64,000 bases of DNA from Gordonia neofelifaecis NRRL B-59395 (GCF_000192435.1 NZ_AEUD01000010.1:62001-126000), one strand, 5' to 3'. Numbered from the stretch's first letter, positions 19,103-27,149 are shown. A program made the numbers and translations. The notes: generated by a model not told the origin, from the sequence alone.

Positions 19103-19786
19103 TCAGCGGCGGAAGTCGTCGATCAGTCCGCCGAGCTCGGCGAAGAGATCGTGGTTGAGGCGGAAGGCCACGCGGACCTCGTCGACGATCCGGGCGCGGT
19201 CGTCGGCGCTGAGCGTTTCGCCGATCGCGTCGAGGCGAGCGCGGTAGCCGTCCTTATACGGCTTCGTCGCGACGTCGAGATCGAAGGCGTACATGGCGAT
19301 GCCCTCGCCGTCGAGCTCGAAAGCGCGGTCGAGGATCCGGCCGATGGCCTGACCGCCGGACAGATCGCCGAGGTAGCGGGTGTAGTGATGGGCCACCACG
19401 AGGCCACCCCACGACGCGGCCTCCGCGAGCCGGGCGGCATACGCGTCGGCGGCGACCGAATCGAGCGGCCGGACCTCGGCTCCGGTGCGCGCGCTCCAAT
19501 GCGCGAGATCGGCGTCGATGGCGACGACTCGCTCGAGCGCCGGATCGTGGACCAAGGCGACCTGCGCATCGTCGGCGAGCGCGCGAGACGCCTGCTCGAG
19601 GGCGTCGTAGACGACGCGCAGGCGCTGCAGGTAGGCGATGTATCCGGCTTCGTTGATGCGGCCGGCGAGCAGTTCGGCCATGAACTCGGAGTTCTCGGCC
19701 TGCTCGTGCTCGATCATCGACCCCTTCTTCATCTCCTCCGACAAGTGCAGATCAGCGACGAGGTCGGGTGATGCGGTGGTCGTCAT
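19103..19786 (-). CDS. hmuO: Heme oxygenase (biliverdin-producing)
   Basis: The 227-residue cytoplasmic enzyme opens heme to biliverdin, CO and iron, freeing iron from host or environmental heme. The proximal heme ligand is H27 in GSMIEHEQAENS, and the distal helix carries the glycine-rich GDLSGGQAIGRIL. Length matches HmuO/HO-1. The ATG at 19786 follows a GAAGGGG ribosome binding site. The frame is open further upstream but without family similarity. An IdeR/DtxR-like box at 19811-19829 implies expression under iron starvation. Confidence 0.92.
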   Translation of the reverse strand: MTTTASPDLVADLHLSEEMKKGSMIEHEQAENSEFMAELLAGRINEAGYIAYLQRLRVVYDALEQASRALADDAQVALVHDPALERVVAIDADLAHWSARTGAEVRPLDSVAADAYAARLAEAASWGGLVVAHHYTRYLGDLSGGQAIGRILDRAFELDGEGIAMYAFDLDVATKPYKDGYRARLDAIGETLSADDRARIVDEVRVAFRLNHDLFAELGGLIDDFRR

Positions 19787-19810
19787 AGCGGCCCCTTCAA
19801 ATATCGTCGG

Positions 19811-19829
19811 AAAGGCAAGCCTAACGTAA
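19811..19829 (-). promoter_or_regulatory. IdeR/DtxR-type iron box upstream of hmuO
   Basis: On the minus strand the 19-mer TTACGTTAGGCTTGCCTTT matches the IdeR consensus TTAGGTTAGGCTAACCTAA at 14 of 19 positions, including the central GTTAGGCT. It lies about 25 nt before the hmuO ATG, where a repressor would block transcription. Confidence 0.65.
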
Positions 19830-19871
19830 CAATAAGGTGGGCGTACGCGCGAGTCGGAATGCTCAGAAACG

Positions 19872-19903
19872 ACGAACGGCGCCACCTGGGTGGCGCCGTT
19901 CGT
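19872..19903 (-). terminator. Hairpin terminator after mscL
   Basis: ACGAACGGCGCCACC (19872-19886) pairs with GGTGGCGCCGTTCGT (19889-19903), a perfect 15-bp stem. It lies 14 nt beyond the mscL stop on the minus strand. Confidence 0.75.
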
Positions 19904-19916
19904 GGGAGATCGAGGA

Positions 19917-20792
19917 TCAGCGAGAATGCCGCGGGTGGTCGCCCGGATGCTGTCCGGGGGGCGGCGGGTACTGGCCCGGCGCGTACTGTCCCGGCGGCAG
20001 GCTGCCCGGCGGCGGGTAGTCGCCCGGAGCCGGATTCGGCGTCGGGAAACCTCCGGTCGGGGGACCCGACGGCGGTGTGAATCCCTGCTGGCCCGGCGCC
20101 TGCCCGTGCTGCGGGTAGCCCTGCGGCGGCGGACCCTGCTGCGCCTGCGGCGGGATGCTCATCGTCTGCGTGCGGTCGCCGTACCCGGGCGACGGAGGCC
20201 CGGCCGGGGCCGCGGCTTCGCGCGCCGCCCGCTCAGCGGCTTCCCGCTCGGCATTGGCTCGATCCGCGGCCTCCCGCTCGGCGGCCTCGCGTTCGGCCCG
20301 CTCGGCGGCTTCCTTCTCGGCCTCGGCGGCAGCACGCTTGGCGGCCTCGCGCTCTTCGGCCTCGGGATCGAGAGCATTGCGGATCTGAGTCAGCAGAACG
20401 ATCTGCTCATCGGGATCCTCTTCGCCGTCTTCGAGCTTCCGGAGTTCCTGCAACTTGTTGTAGGGAACCACGATCAGGAAATAGACCACCGCGGCGACGA
20501 TGACGAAATTGATCACTGCCGAGATCACGGCGCCGAAGTCCAGGAAGGTCGCCGGATCGTCGGCCTTGATCGGGAATCCGAATCCACAGATCTGCGCTGG
20601 TCCGCTGACGGAGCCTTCCGCGGCGGGCGCTGCAGAGGGGCAGTCGCCGCTCGGAATGGTGGCGAGAAGCGGATTGATGATCTTCTCGGTGAATGCGGTG
20701 ACGATCGCGGTGAAGGCGGCGCCGATGATCACGGCGGTGGCCAGTTCGACCACATTTCCACGCATTATGAAATCTTTGAAGCCCTTAAGCAC
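19917..20792 (-). CDS. mscL: Large-conductance mechanosensitive channel with long C-terminal tail
   Basis: The first 150 residues or so are a normal MscL: MLKGFKDFIMRGNVVELATAVIIGAAFTAIV (TM1 gate), a periplasmic loop, and TM2 at about 90-115 (DFGAVISAVINFVIVAAVVYF). The channel opens under membrane tension to release solutes on osmotic down-shock. The protein continues to 291 residues, about twice the usual length. The extra part is an Ala/Glu/Arg-rich predicted coiled coil (about 145-195), then a Pro/Gly/Gln-rich disordered tail. GTG start at 20792 behind GAGGGG. The position after moaB2 is conserved with M. tuberculosis. Confidence 0.9.
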   Translation of the reverse strand: MLKGFKDFIMRGNVVELATAVIIGAAFTAIVTAFTEKIINPLLATIPSGDCPSAAPAAEGSVSGPAQICGFGFPIKADDPATFLDFGAVISAVINFVIVAAVVYFLIVVPYNKLQELRKLEDGEEDPDEQIVLLTQIRNALDPEAEEREAAKRAAAEAEKEAAERAEREAAEREAADRANAEREAAERAAREAAAPAGPPSPGYGDRTQTMSIPPQAQQGPPPQGYPQHGQAPGQQGFTPPSGPPTGGFPTPNPAPGDYPPPGSLPPGQYAPGQYPPPPGQHPGDHPRHSR

Positions 20793-20887
20793 GCGAGTCC
20801 CCTCTGATTTGAGTGCCTATTGCCGTGCGCTGAGTCTAAACCACATATCAAGGATTCGTGTGGTGGAACAGGCCCATTCGGTCGTGG

Positions 20888-21541
20888 TCAGTGCAGTACG
20901 AGGGCCAGGGCCATCCCTAATCCGGTGGCCGCGACTTCATGCGCCGACTGTTCATTCATGGCGAGGAGAATCGGGCTCGACGCCCCGCCGATCCCTCTGT
21001 TCGAGACGGCGGACGGGGTCGCCGCGACCACCGCTCCGCGTGCCAGAACCGCCGCATCCGCATCGAGGACGTCGACCGTGTCACCTTGCCGGACGAGCGT
21101 CGCGACCGACTCGTCCGCCGGCCGGACCGGTACCAGTCGCGCCGTGCTCGAACCGGTCAGCTGGGCGGCGAGACGAGAGGTCAGGAGCCTTGTCTCCGTG
21201 ATGATCTCACCCCTCGTCACCGGGCCGGTGAGGCGTTGGCCGACAGCCTTTCCGGTGTCTCTCAGGGCGCTCGCCGGGACTGTCGCGGCGGGCATCGGGA
21301 CCGAGGTCAGATCATCTGCAGTGAGCACCGTCCCCGGGCGCAGATCTGCGGCCGCGGTCAGCACGCGAGGGGCGTCCGGCCTGCGGTGCGAGTACACCAC
21401 CGAGGCTGTTGCCGCGATCACCAGCAGTAGCGCCATGAGGCGTCGGGCACGTACCGACCGAAACCGTCCGCCGGCGAGCACGGATCGAAGACGAGACGGG
21501 AGCGTCGGCGAGAGGCTGCGAGCGCGACGGGGAAGTGGCAT
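20888..21541 (-). CDS. SAF domain membrane protein (CpaB-like)
   Basis: This 217-residue protein has a basic N terminus, one membrane anchor (about 35-51, LMALLLVIAATASVVYS) and an extracytoplasmic SAF domain (about 58-125: LTAAADLRPGTVLTADDLTSV, then VGQRLTGPVTRGEIITETRL). SAF domains occur in pilus-assembly CpaB proteins and other sugar- or wall-binding proteins. No pilus genes are nearby, so the role is open. The ATG at 21541 is the first good start within the similar region, and no clear ribosome binding site precedes it. It lies upstream of mscL, 95 bp away. Confidence 0.75.
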   Translation of the reverse strand: MPLPRRARSLSPTLPSRLRSVLAGGRFRSVRARRLMALLLVIAATASVVYSHRRPDAPRVLTAAADLRPGTVLTADDLTSVPMPAATVPASALRDTGKAVGQRLTGPVTRGEIITETRLLTSRLAAQLTGSSTARLVPVRPADESVATLVRQGDTVDVLDADAAVLARGAVVAATPSAVSNRGIGGASSPILLAMNEQSAHEVAATGLGMALALVLH

Positions 21542-21655
21542 GCGATCAGCGTGGACGGCTCGTCGCCGATGAAGTCCGGGAATGCGACGGTTGTGGATGA
21601 ATTGCCGCGATTGGTCCGAATTCCCCAGATCTCGGCGTCTGCAAGGATGTTGTTC

Positions 21656-22924
21656 ATGCGCGACGACGAGGACCCCACAGAAATCGAAACGGTGTCGGAC
21701 GCCGAATCCGCATCGTCGCGGAACGCCGGATGGCGCGGATGGATCAGCGGCGATATCCAGGGCGGCGCGATCCTCTTGGTCGCCGCGATCCTCGGATTCG
21801 TACTCGCGAACTCGCCCTGGCGCGAGGGATATCACTCGATGCTGGAGACGGTGGTCGGACCGTCGTCGATTCACCTCGATCTGACGATCGCGGAGTGGGC
21901 CGCCGACGGTCTGCTGGCGATCTTCTTCTTCGTGGTCGGTCTGGAGCTGAAGCACGAATTCGTCGCGGGCAGTCTGCGCAATCCGCGACGGGCGGGCGTC
22001 CCCATCGCCGCCGCGGTGGGCGGGATGGTGGTTCCGGCGCTCATCTTCGTCGCGATCGTCGCCCCGAGTGATCCGGAGGCCCTGCGTGGCTGGGCCACCC
22101 CGACGGCCACCGACATCGCCTTCGCTCTCGCGGTCTTCGCCGTGTTCGGGCGCGGGCTGCCCGCCGCGCTGCGCGTGTTCCTGATGACCCTCGCGGTGGT
22201 CGACGACCTCCTCGGCATCATCGTGATCGCGACGGTCTATACCGACACCATCGACTTCGTGATGCTCGCGGCCGGACTCGTGTCCGTCCTGCTGTTCGGC
22301 TTCGTCGCCCGGGCGCAACGGACACGGTGGTGGGTCCTGCTTCCGCTCGCATTGCTCGCGTGGGCGTTCGTGCACGCCTCGGGAGTCCATTCGACGGTCG
22401 CCGGGGTGCTGCTCGGATTCATGGTGCCCGCGGTCGCGATGTCGGGGGAGCGCAGTCCGCGCACCGAGACCTTCGGGGAGACGATCGCACCGATCTCCGC
22501 GGGCGTCGCCCTGCCGCTGTTCGCGTTCGCGTCGGCGGGCGTCACCGTCATCGGCGTCGGCAACATCGTGCAACCGGTCAGCATCGGCGTCTTCTGCGGC
22601 CTCGTGTTCGGCAAGGTGATCGGTGTCGTGACGACGACGTTCCTGGTCACGAAGCTGACCCCGCTGCAGCTGGCGGACGGTGTCACCCTCCGGAGTCTGC
22701 TCCCCGTCGGGTTGCTCACGGGTATCGGCTTCACCGTTGCGCTGCTGATCGCGGAGCTCTCGTTCTCGGATGCGTCCGGTCTGCCCGCCGACCATCAGCC
22801 CGCGGCCAAGGTCGGCATCCTCCTGGGATCGCTGGTCGCTGCCGTGCTCGGCGCGGGTCTGCTCCGGTGGGATGTGCGGCAGGGCGGGCGAGCCGACGAG
22901 GTCGCGGTGGAGCTTCCCGAGTAG
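21656..22924 (+). CDS. nhaA: Na+/H+ antiporter NhaA
   Basis: The 422-residue protein has about twelve membrane helices and expels Na+ in exchange for H+. The NhaA pattern is clear: FFFVVGLELKHEFVAGSLR, ATPTATDIAFALAVFAVFGRGLP with the transport Asp region, FLMTLAVVDDLLGIIVIA with the Asp-Asp pair, and LPVGLLTGIGFTVALLIAELSF. The ATG at 21656 is preferred because AAGGA lies 8 nt upstream. An in-frame ATG at 21647 is an alternative. It is divergent from the SAF gene and lies 79 bp before ruc. Confidence 0.93.
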   Translation: MRDDEDPTEIETVSDAESASSRNAGWRGWISGDIQGGAILLVAAILGFVLANSPWREGYHSMLETVVGPSSIHLDLTIAEWAADGLLAIFFFVVGLELKHEFVAGSLRNPRRAGVPIAAAVGGMVVPALIFVAIVAPSDPEALRGWATPTATDIAFALAVFAVFGRGLPAALRVFLMTLAVVDDLLGIIVIATVYTDTIDFVMLAAGLVSVLLFGFVARAQRTRWWVLLPLALLAWAFVHASGVHSTVAGVLLGFMVPAVAMSGERSPRTETFGETIAPISAGVALPLFAFASAGVTVIGVGNIVQPVSIGVFCGLVFGKVIGVVTTTFLVTKLTPLQLADGVTLRSLLPVGLLTGIGFTVALLIAELSFSDASGLPADHQPAAKVGILLGSLVAAVLGAGLLRWDVRQGGRADEVAVELPE

Positions 22925-22931
22925 CGCCGAC

Positions 22932-22956
22932 TGGCACTCGGAATTATTGAGTGCCA
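22932..22956 (+). promoter_or_regulatory. CIRCE operator (HrcA site) upstream of ruc
   Basis: TGGCACTC, nine spacer bases and GAGTGCCA form a perfect inverted repeat. It matches the CIRCE consensus (TTAGCACTC-N9-GAGTGCTAA) except for the outer bases. It lies 47 nt before the FmdB/Ruc start. HrcA would repress here and release on heat shock. Confidence 0.85.
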
Positions 22957-23003
22957 TTTTCGGTTTACACTGGACGACGAGTTCTACACCTTCGGAGGTT
23001 CCT

Positions 23004-23294
23004 GTGCCCACCTACAGCTACGCGTGCACCGAGTGCGACAACAAGTTCGACATCCAGCAGGCGTTCTCGGACGACTCGCTGACCGAGTGCCCGCAGTGCA
23101 GTGGTCGGCTGCGCAAGCTCTTCAACTCGGTGGGCATCGTCTTCAAGGGCAGTGGCTTCTACCGCACCGACTCACGGTCGGGCAGCTCGGTGGCGGCGAA
23201 ATCCTCCGGCGACTCCGGCTCCTCGTCCTCGTCGAGTGACTCCTCGACGTCGAGCGCACCGGCCGCCGCGGCGCCGGCGGCGACCCCGGCCTGA
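23004..23294 (+). CDS. ruc: FmdB-type zinc-ribbon chaperone (Ruc homologue)
   Basis: The 96-residue protein has a zinc ribbon with four cysteines (C8, C11, C29, C32 in YACTECDN and ECPQCSG), the FmdB core LRKLFNSVGIVFKGSGFYRTDS, and a disordered Ser- then Ala/Pro-rich tail from about residue 57. M. tuberculosis Rv0991c (Ruc), a redox-regulated chaperone with a disordered C terminus under HrcA control, has the same layout and the same neighbour, 5-formyl-THF ligase. GTG start 23004 follows GGAGGTTCCT. The CIRCE element upstream supports heat-shock control. Confidence 0.88.
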   Translation: MPTYSYACTECDNKFDIQQAFSDDSLTECPQCSGRLRKLFNSVGIVFKGSGFYRTDSRSGSSVAAKSSGDSGSSSSSSDSSTSSAPAAAAPAATPA

Positions 23295-23324
23295 CCGCGG
23301 CGCATCACCCGGGCGCACCACGGC

Positions 23325-23906
23325 CTAACCGACGCGGACGAATCCGCTTCCCGGAGTCAGCACCCAATCCATCGGCACGTCGTTGACCTCGTGCGGGACG
23401 CCGTCGTCGAAGAGCTCGTCGTCGTGCACCACCGCGACCACCGGAGCATCGACGGACGCCAGCGTGCGGTCGTAGTAACCGGCACCCCGACCGAGCCGCG
23501 CACCTGTCCGATCGGCCGCGACCGCGGGGACCAGGATCAGATCCGCATCGTGCAGGACGTCTGGATCGAGCCGGTATCCCTGCGGCTCCAGCAGCCCCCA
23601 ACGACCTTCGGCGAGCGAGGCCTCGCCGCGGTACTCGCCCCAGAGCAGGCGCGCCGGTTCCCCCTCGGGAACGATGGGCAACAGGACCCGCAGGTCTCGA
23701 TCGAGCAGGGCGTCGAGCATCGCGGTCCCCCCGGGTTCCGCGCGGGTCGCGACATACGCGGCGACGGTGCCGCCGGGATCGATCTCGAGCGGCAGGCGAT
23801 ACATCCACTCGGCCAGTTCCGCGTTGCATTGGGCGAGGACGAACGGCGACATCCGAGAGCGGGCCTCGAGGACGCGGCGTCGCATTCCGGACTTTTCTTC
23901 GCTCAT
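23325..23906 (-). CDS. 5-formyltetrahydrofolate cyclo-ligase
   Basis: The 193-residue ATP-dependent enzyme converts 5-formyl-THF to 5,10-methenyl-THF and returns a stored folate to one-carbon metabolism. The family patterns are KSGMRRRVLEARSRM at the N terminus, YVATRAEPG in the substrate loop, and LILVPAVAADRTGARLGRGAGYYDRTL, the ATP/folate motif at about 128-154. It converges on ruc (30 nt) and is divergent from galU across 59 bp. AAAGGGAGCT gives a Shine-Dalgarno start, unlike the leaderless galU opposite. Confidence 0.92.
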   Translation of the reverse strand: MSEEKSGMRRRVLEARSRMSPFVLAQCNAELAEWMYRLPLEIDPGGTVAAYVATRAEPGGTAMLDALLDRDLRVLLPIVPEGEPARLLWGEYRGEASLAEGRWGLLEPQGYRLDPDVLHDADLILVPAVAADRTGARLGRGAGYYDRTLASVDAPVVAVVHDDELFDDGVPHEVNDVPMDWVLTPGSGFVRVG

Positions 23907-23952
23907 AGCTCCCTTTCAGAGACTCAGGTCCGATCCTGCCAGAAACGGCCAC

Positions 23953-23958
23953 TACGCT
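23953..23958 (+). promoter_or_regulatory. Leaderless -10 element (TACGCT) for galU
   Basis: TACGCT ends 7 nt before the galU ATG at 23966, the leaderless spacing seen repeatedly in this window. Confidence 0.45.
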
Positions 23959-23965
23959 GAGGGCC

Positions 23966-24931
23966 ATGTCTGACACCACCGCGCGTACTTCCGGCCGGCG
24001 ATCCGTCACTCTCCCGCCGCCCCCGATTCCGGAGACCGCGGTCGTCCCCGCGGCCGGCCTCGGCACGCGGTTCCTGCCTGCGACCAAGACAGTGCCGAAG
24101 GAACTCCTGCCGATCGTCGACACTCCGGGAATCGAGCTCGTCGCCGAGGAGGCGAAGTCGGCGGGCGCGGAGCGGCTGCTGATCGTCACCTCGCCGGGCA
24201 AGGACGGAGTGGTCGCGCACTTCGTCGAGGACCTGGTGCTCGAACGCCGGCTGGTCAAGCGCGGTAAGGAATCGATGCTGGCGAAGGTGCGGAACGCGCC
24301 GTCGCTGATGGACGTCGCGTCCGTGGTTCAGGAACGACCGCTCGGTCTGGGCCACGCGGTCGGCTGTGTGGAACCGGAACTGCGGGACGACGAGGACGCC
24401 ATCGCCGTGCTGTTGCCCGACGACCTCGTGCTGCCCGGCGGCACGCTGGGCCGGATGGCGGCCGCGCGTGCCGAGTACGGCGGGAGCGTGCTGTGCGCCA
24501 TCGCGGTCCCCGACGACAAGATCAGCGCCTACGGTGTGTTCGACGTCGAGGACGTGGAGGGGCACGCACGTGTCCGCCGCGTCCGCGGGATGGTCGAGAA
24601 GCCGCCCGCCGACCAGGCGCCGTCGAACCTCGCGGCCGCCGGCCGTTACATCCTGGATCGGAAGATCTGCTGGCATCGAGGTCAGCGGGTCTGCGATCAG
24701 GTCCGCACGAGTCTCACGCCCATGTAGACGAGCGAACTCCAGCTCACCGACGCCATCGCGCTGCTGATCGAGTGGGGCGAGCCGGTGCACGTGGTGATTC
24801 ACGAGGGCACTCGGCACGACCTCGGCAATCCTGGCGGCTACCTGAAGGCGGCGGTCGACTTCGCTCTCGACCGCGACGACTACGGCCCGGAACTGCGGGA
24901 ATGGTTGACCCAGCGCCTCGCTGAAGACTGA
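23966..24931 (+). pseudogene. galU: UTP-glucose-1-phosphate uridylyltransferase, interrupted by in-frame TAG
   Basis: Residues 1-233 are a normal GalU: AVVPAAGLGTRFLPATKTVPKELLP (nucleotide-binding loop), LPDDLVLP, and AYGVFDVEDV. After ILDRKI the sequence loses similarity for about 22 codons, including a TAG at 24725-24727. The same frame then returns exactly to GalU at ELQLTDAIALLIEWGE, HDLGNPGGYL and the normal end at 24931. Relative to M. tuberculosis GalU the patch replaces about 13 codons and is about 9 codons longer. GalU makes UDP-glucose for the cell wall and trehalose, so loss would be costly. A sequencing or assembly artefact is possible. Confidence 0.8.
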
Positions 24932-25065
24932 GTGTTCCGCCCTGCTCCGCGCGCCTGCGGGCGTGCGACGAAGTGGGCCGTTAGCCTCGACATGCGTGTT
25001 GTCCGGTGCAGGCATGCGGACGGCACGCAGCCAGTGCGACGACCCCGGGGGACGTGAGGAGAACT

Positions 25066-26370
25066 ATGCGCTCGGTCGAGGACCATTTGAGCCTCGTGAC
25101 GGCTTCGGTGGTCGCGCCGCGACCGGTGCAGGTGGCCATCTCCGAGGCTCAGGGCCTGCTGTGCGCGGAGGAGGTCGTCACCTCCGATCCGCTGCCGGGC
25201 TTCGATCAGGCGGCCGTCGACGGCTATGCGGTCCGGGCGGTCGACGTCGTGCTCGCCGGGGCCGATGCACCGGAGGACATGGACTCGCTCGACGCCGACG
25301 GCGTCGACGTGCGCGAACTCGACGACTCGGGCAGGCTCGTCGTGCACATGCCGGTGGTCGGCGAGGTGGCCGCGGGGTCGCGGACGCCGACCCGCCTTCA
25401 GCCCGGTCAGGCCGTCCGAGTGGAGACCGGTGCGCCGATGCCGACGCTCGCCGACGCCGTGGTTCCGCTGCGCTGGACCGACGGCGGCGACGCGCGGGTG
25501 ATGATCGGGCACGCCGTCGAGAGCGGCGACTACGTCCGCCACACCGGCGACGATGTGCGGCCGGGCGACGTGGCGGTCCGTGCCGGCTCGGTGATCGGAC
25601 CCGCCCAGGTGGGACTGCTGGCAGCGGTCGGCCGGTCGCGAGTGCTGGTCCATCCGCGGCCGCGCGTGTCGGTGATCTCGGTCGGCAACGAACTGGTCGA
25701 CATCGACCGCAGTCCCGGTGCCGGGCAGGTCTACGACATCAACAGCTATTCGCTGGCGGCCGCGGCGCGCGACGCCGGCGCCGACGTCCACCGGGTCGGC
25801 ATCGCCGAGCGCGATCCCGACCGTCTGCGCGAGGCCGTCGAGGCACAGCTGATCCGTTCCGAGATCGTGGTGATCTGCGGGTCGATCGGCGGCGAGGCGT
25901 CGCTGGCGATCAGCGCCGCGCTCGCGGACCTCGGCGATCTGGACATCGGCCGCGTCGGCATGCATCCGGGTTCGGTGCAGGGCTTCGGCCGCCTCGGCCG
26001 CGACGAGATCCCGACCTTCCTGCTGCCGGCCAATCCGGTGAGCGCGCTCGTCACCTTCGAGGTGATGGTGCGCCCGCTGATCCGCATCGCGCTCGGCAAG
26101 CGGCAGCCGATGCGCCGCACGGTGACCGCACGGACCATCGGTCCGATCCTGTCCGTCGAAGGACGACGCGGCTACCTGCGCGGACAGCTGATGCGCGACG
26201 AGCGTTCGGGCGACTACCTGGTGCAGGTGATCGGTGAATCCGAGACGGGGACATCGCATCTGCTGGCCGAACTCGCCGAGGCGAACTGCCTCATCATGGT
26301 CGATGAGGACGTCGAGGAACTGCGCACCGGCGACCACGTCGACGTCATGTTCTTGGCGCAGCGCGGATAG
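25066..26370 (+). CDS. glp: Gephyrin-like molybdotransferase Glp (MoeA family)
   Basis: The 434-residue protein has the MoeA/gephyrin E-domain arrangement: N-terminal DPLPGFDQAAVDGYAVRA, GEVAAG, VETGAPMPTLADAVV, then a MoCF-like subdomain with VSVISVGNELVDID and GSIGGEASLAIS, and a C-terminal beta domain from about 355. In Corynebacterium a protein of this family binds FtsZ and acts with a membrane receptor in division. The next two genes, rimJ and sepX/glpR, reproduce that cluster, so a division role is likely besides or instead of molybdenum insertion. ATG 25066 follows GAGGAGAACT. Confidence 0.88.
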   Translation: MRSVEDHLSLVTASVVAPRPVQVAISEAQGLLCAEEVVTSDPLPGFDQAAVDGYAVRAVDVVLAGADAPEDMDSLDADGVDVRELDDSGRLVVHMPVVGEVAAGSRTPTRLQPGQAVRVETGAPMPTLADAVVPLRWTDGGDARVMIGHAVESGDYVRHTGDDVRPGDVAVRAGSVIGPAQVGLLAAVGRSRVLVHPRPRVSVISVGNELVDIDRSPGAGQVYDINSYSLAAAARDAGADVHRVGIAERDPDRLREAVEAQLIRSEIVVICGSIGGEASLAISAALADLGDLDIGRVGMHPGSVQGFGRLGRDEIPTFLLPANPVSALVTFEVMVRPLIRIALGKRQPMRRTVTARTIGPILSVEGRRGYLRGQLMRDERSGDYLVQVIGESETGTSHLLAELAEANCLIMVDEDVEELRTGDHVDVMFLAQRG

Positions 26371-26388
26371 GGGCGCGGGCGGTCCCCT

Positions 26389-26394
26389 TACAAT
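26389..26394 (+). promoter_or_regulatory. Leaderless -10 element (TACAAT) for rimJ
   Basis: TACAAT is followed by exactly 7 nt and the GTG at 26402. It fixes the rimJ start and gives the gene its own promoter despite the short 31-nt gap after glp. Confidence 0.5.
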
Positions 26395-26401
26395 CGCCTG
26401 T

Positions 26402-27058
26402 GTGCTGAGGTGGTTGATCGATTCGCCCCGGAGCCCTGGGTGGCCGGCGGATCTGGGGCCCGTGCGGGTCAATGCAGGCGTGGTCCGTATCCGTGCCATC
26501 CGAATGCGGGATGCGTCCGAGTGGAGTCGGCTGCGGATCAAGAATCAGAACCAGCTGTTGCCGTGGGAGCCGACCGGCCAGGGGCCGTGGGACGCCCGAC
26601 ACCAGCCGTCGTCGTGGGCGCCGATGTTCTCGCTGCTGAAGTCGGAGGCCAAGCGCGGCACCGTGCTTCCGTTCGTCATCGAGGTCGACGGGCGGTATGC
26701 GGGGCAGCTCACGATCGGCAACGTCCAACGCGGCGCGGTCCGCAGCGCGTGGATCGGATACTGGGTCGACGACGACGTCGCGGGCGGCGGTGTGGCGTCG
26801 GCGGCCGTCGCGCTGGGAGTGGATCACGCGTTCGGCCCGGTGGGTCTGCATCGGCTGGATGCGACGGTTCAGCCCGAAAACCACGCCTCGCAGGCGGTCC
26901 TGCGGAAGGTCGGATTCCGCGAGGAGGGCCTGCTGAAGCGCTATATGGACGTCAACGCCCGATGGCGCGACCACATGCTGTTCGCGCTCACCGTCGACGA
27001 GCTCTCGGGCAGCGCCGTCGACACGCTCATCAGGGCCGGCCGGGCGTACGCGGTCTGA
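26402..27058 (+). CDS. rimJ: GNAT acetyltransferase, RimJ family
   Basis: The 218-residue protein resembles GNAT N-acetyltransferases of the RimJ/RimL type, which acetylate protein N termini such as that of ribosomal protein S5. Family features are VRIRAIRMRDASEWSRLR, YAGQLTIGNVQ, AWIGYWVDDDVAGGGVASAAVAL (acetyl-CoA loop) and LHRLDATVQPENHASQAVLRKVGF. The GTG start is set by a leaderless promoter. An open frame runs further upstream inside glp but is not related. Its place between glp and sepX is conserved in Mycobacteriales. Confidence 0.87.
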   Translation: MLRWLIDSPRSPGWPADLGPVRVNAGVVRIRAIRMRDASEWSRLRIKNQNQLLPWEPTGQGPWDARHQPSSWAPMFSLLKSEAKRGTVLPFVIEVDGRYAGQLTIGNVQRGAVRSAWIGYWVDDDVAGGGVASAAVALGVDHAFGPVGLHRLDATVQPENHASQAVLRKVGFREEGLLKRYMDVNARWRDHMLFALTVDELSGSAVDTLIRAGRAYAV

Positions 27059-27120
27059 CGGGCTGATCGTTCTCTGAGAATCCCGGACCGCCTCGGCGCG
27101 CCTGTTACGCGTGTGGCGTG

Positions 27121-27149
27121 AGTGTTCCTAACCTGTTGAGTGGAACACT
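27121..27149. promoter_or_regulatory. Inverted repeat upstream of sepX
   Basis: AGTGTTCC (27121-27128) and GGAACACT (27142-27149) are perfect 8-bp arms with 13 nt between them. The site is 30 nt before the sepX start. A TAACCT within the spacer could be a -10, so a bound repressor would cover the promoter. Confidence 0.5.
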
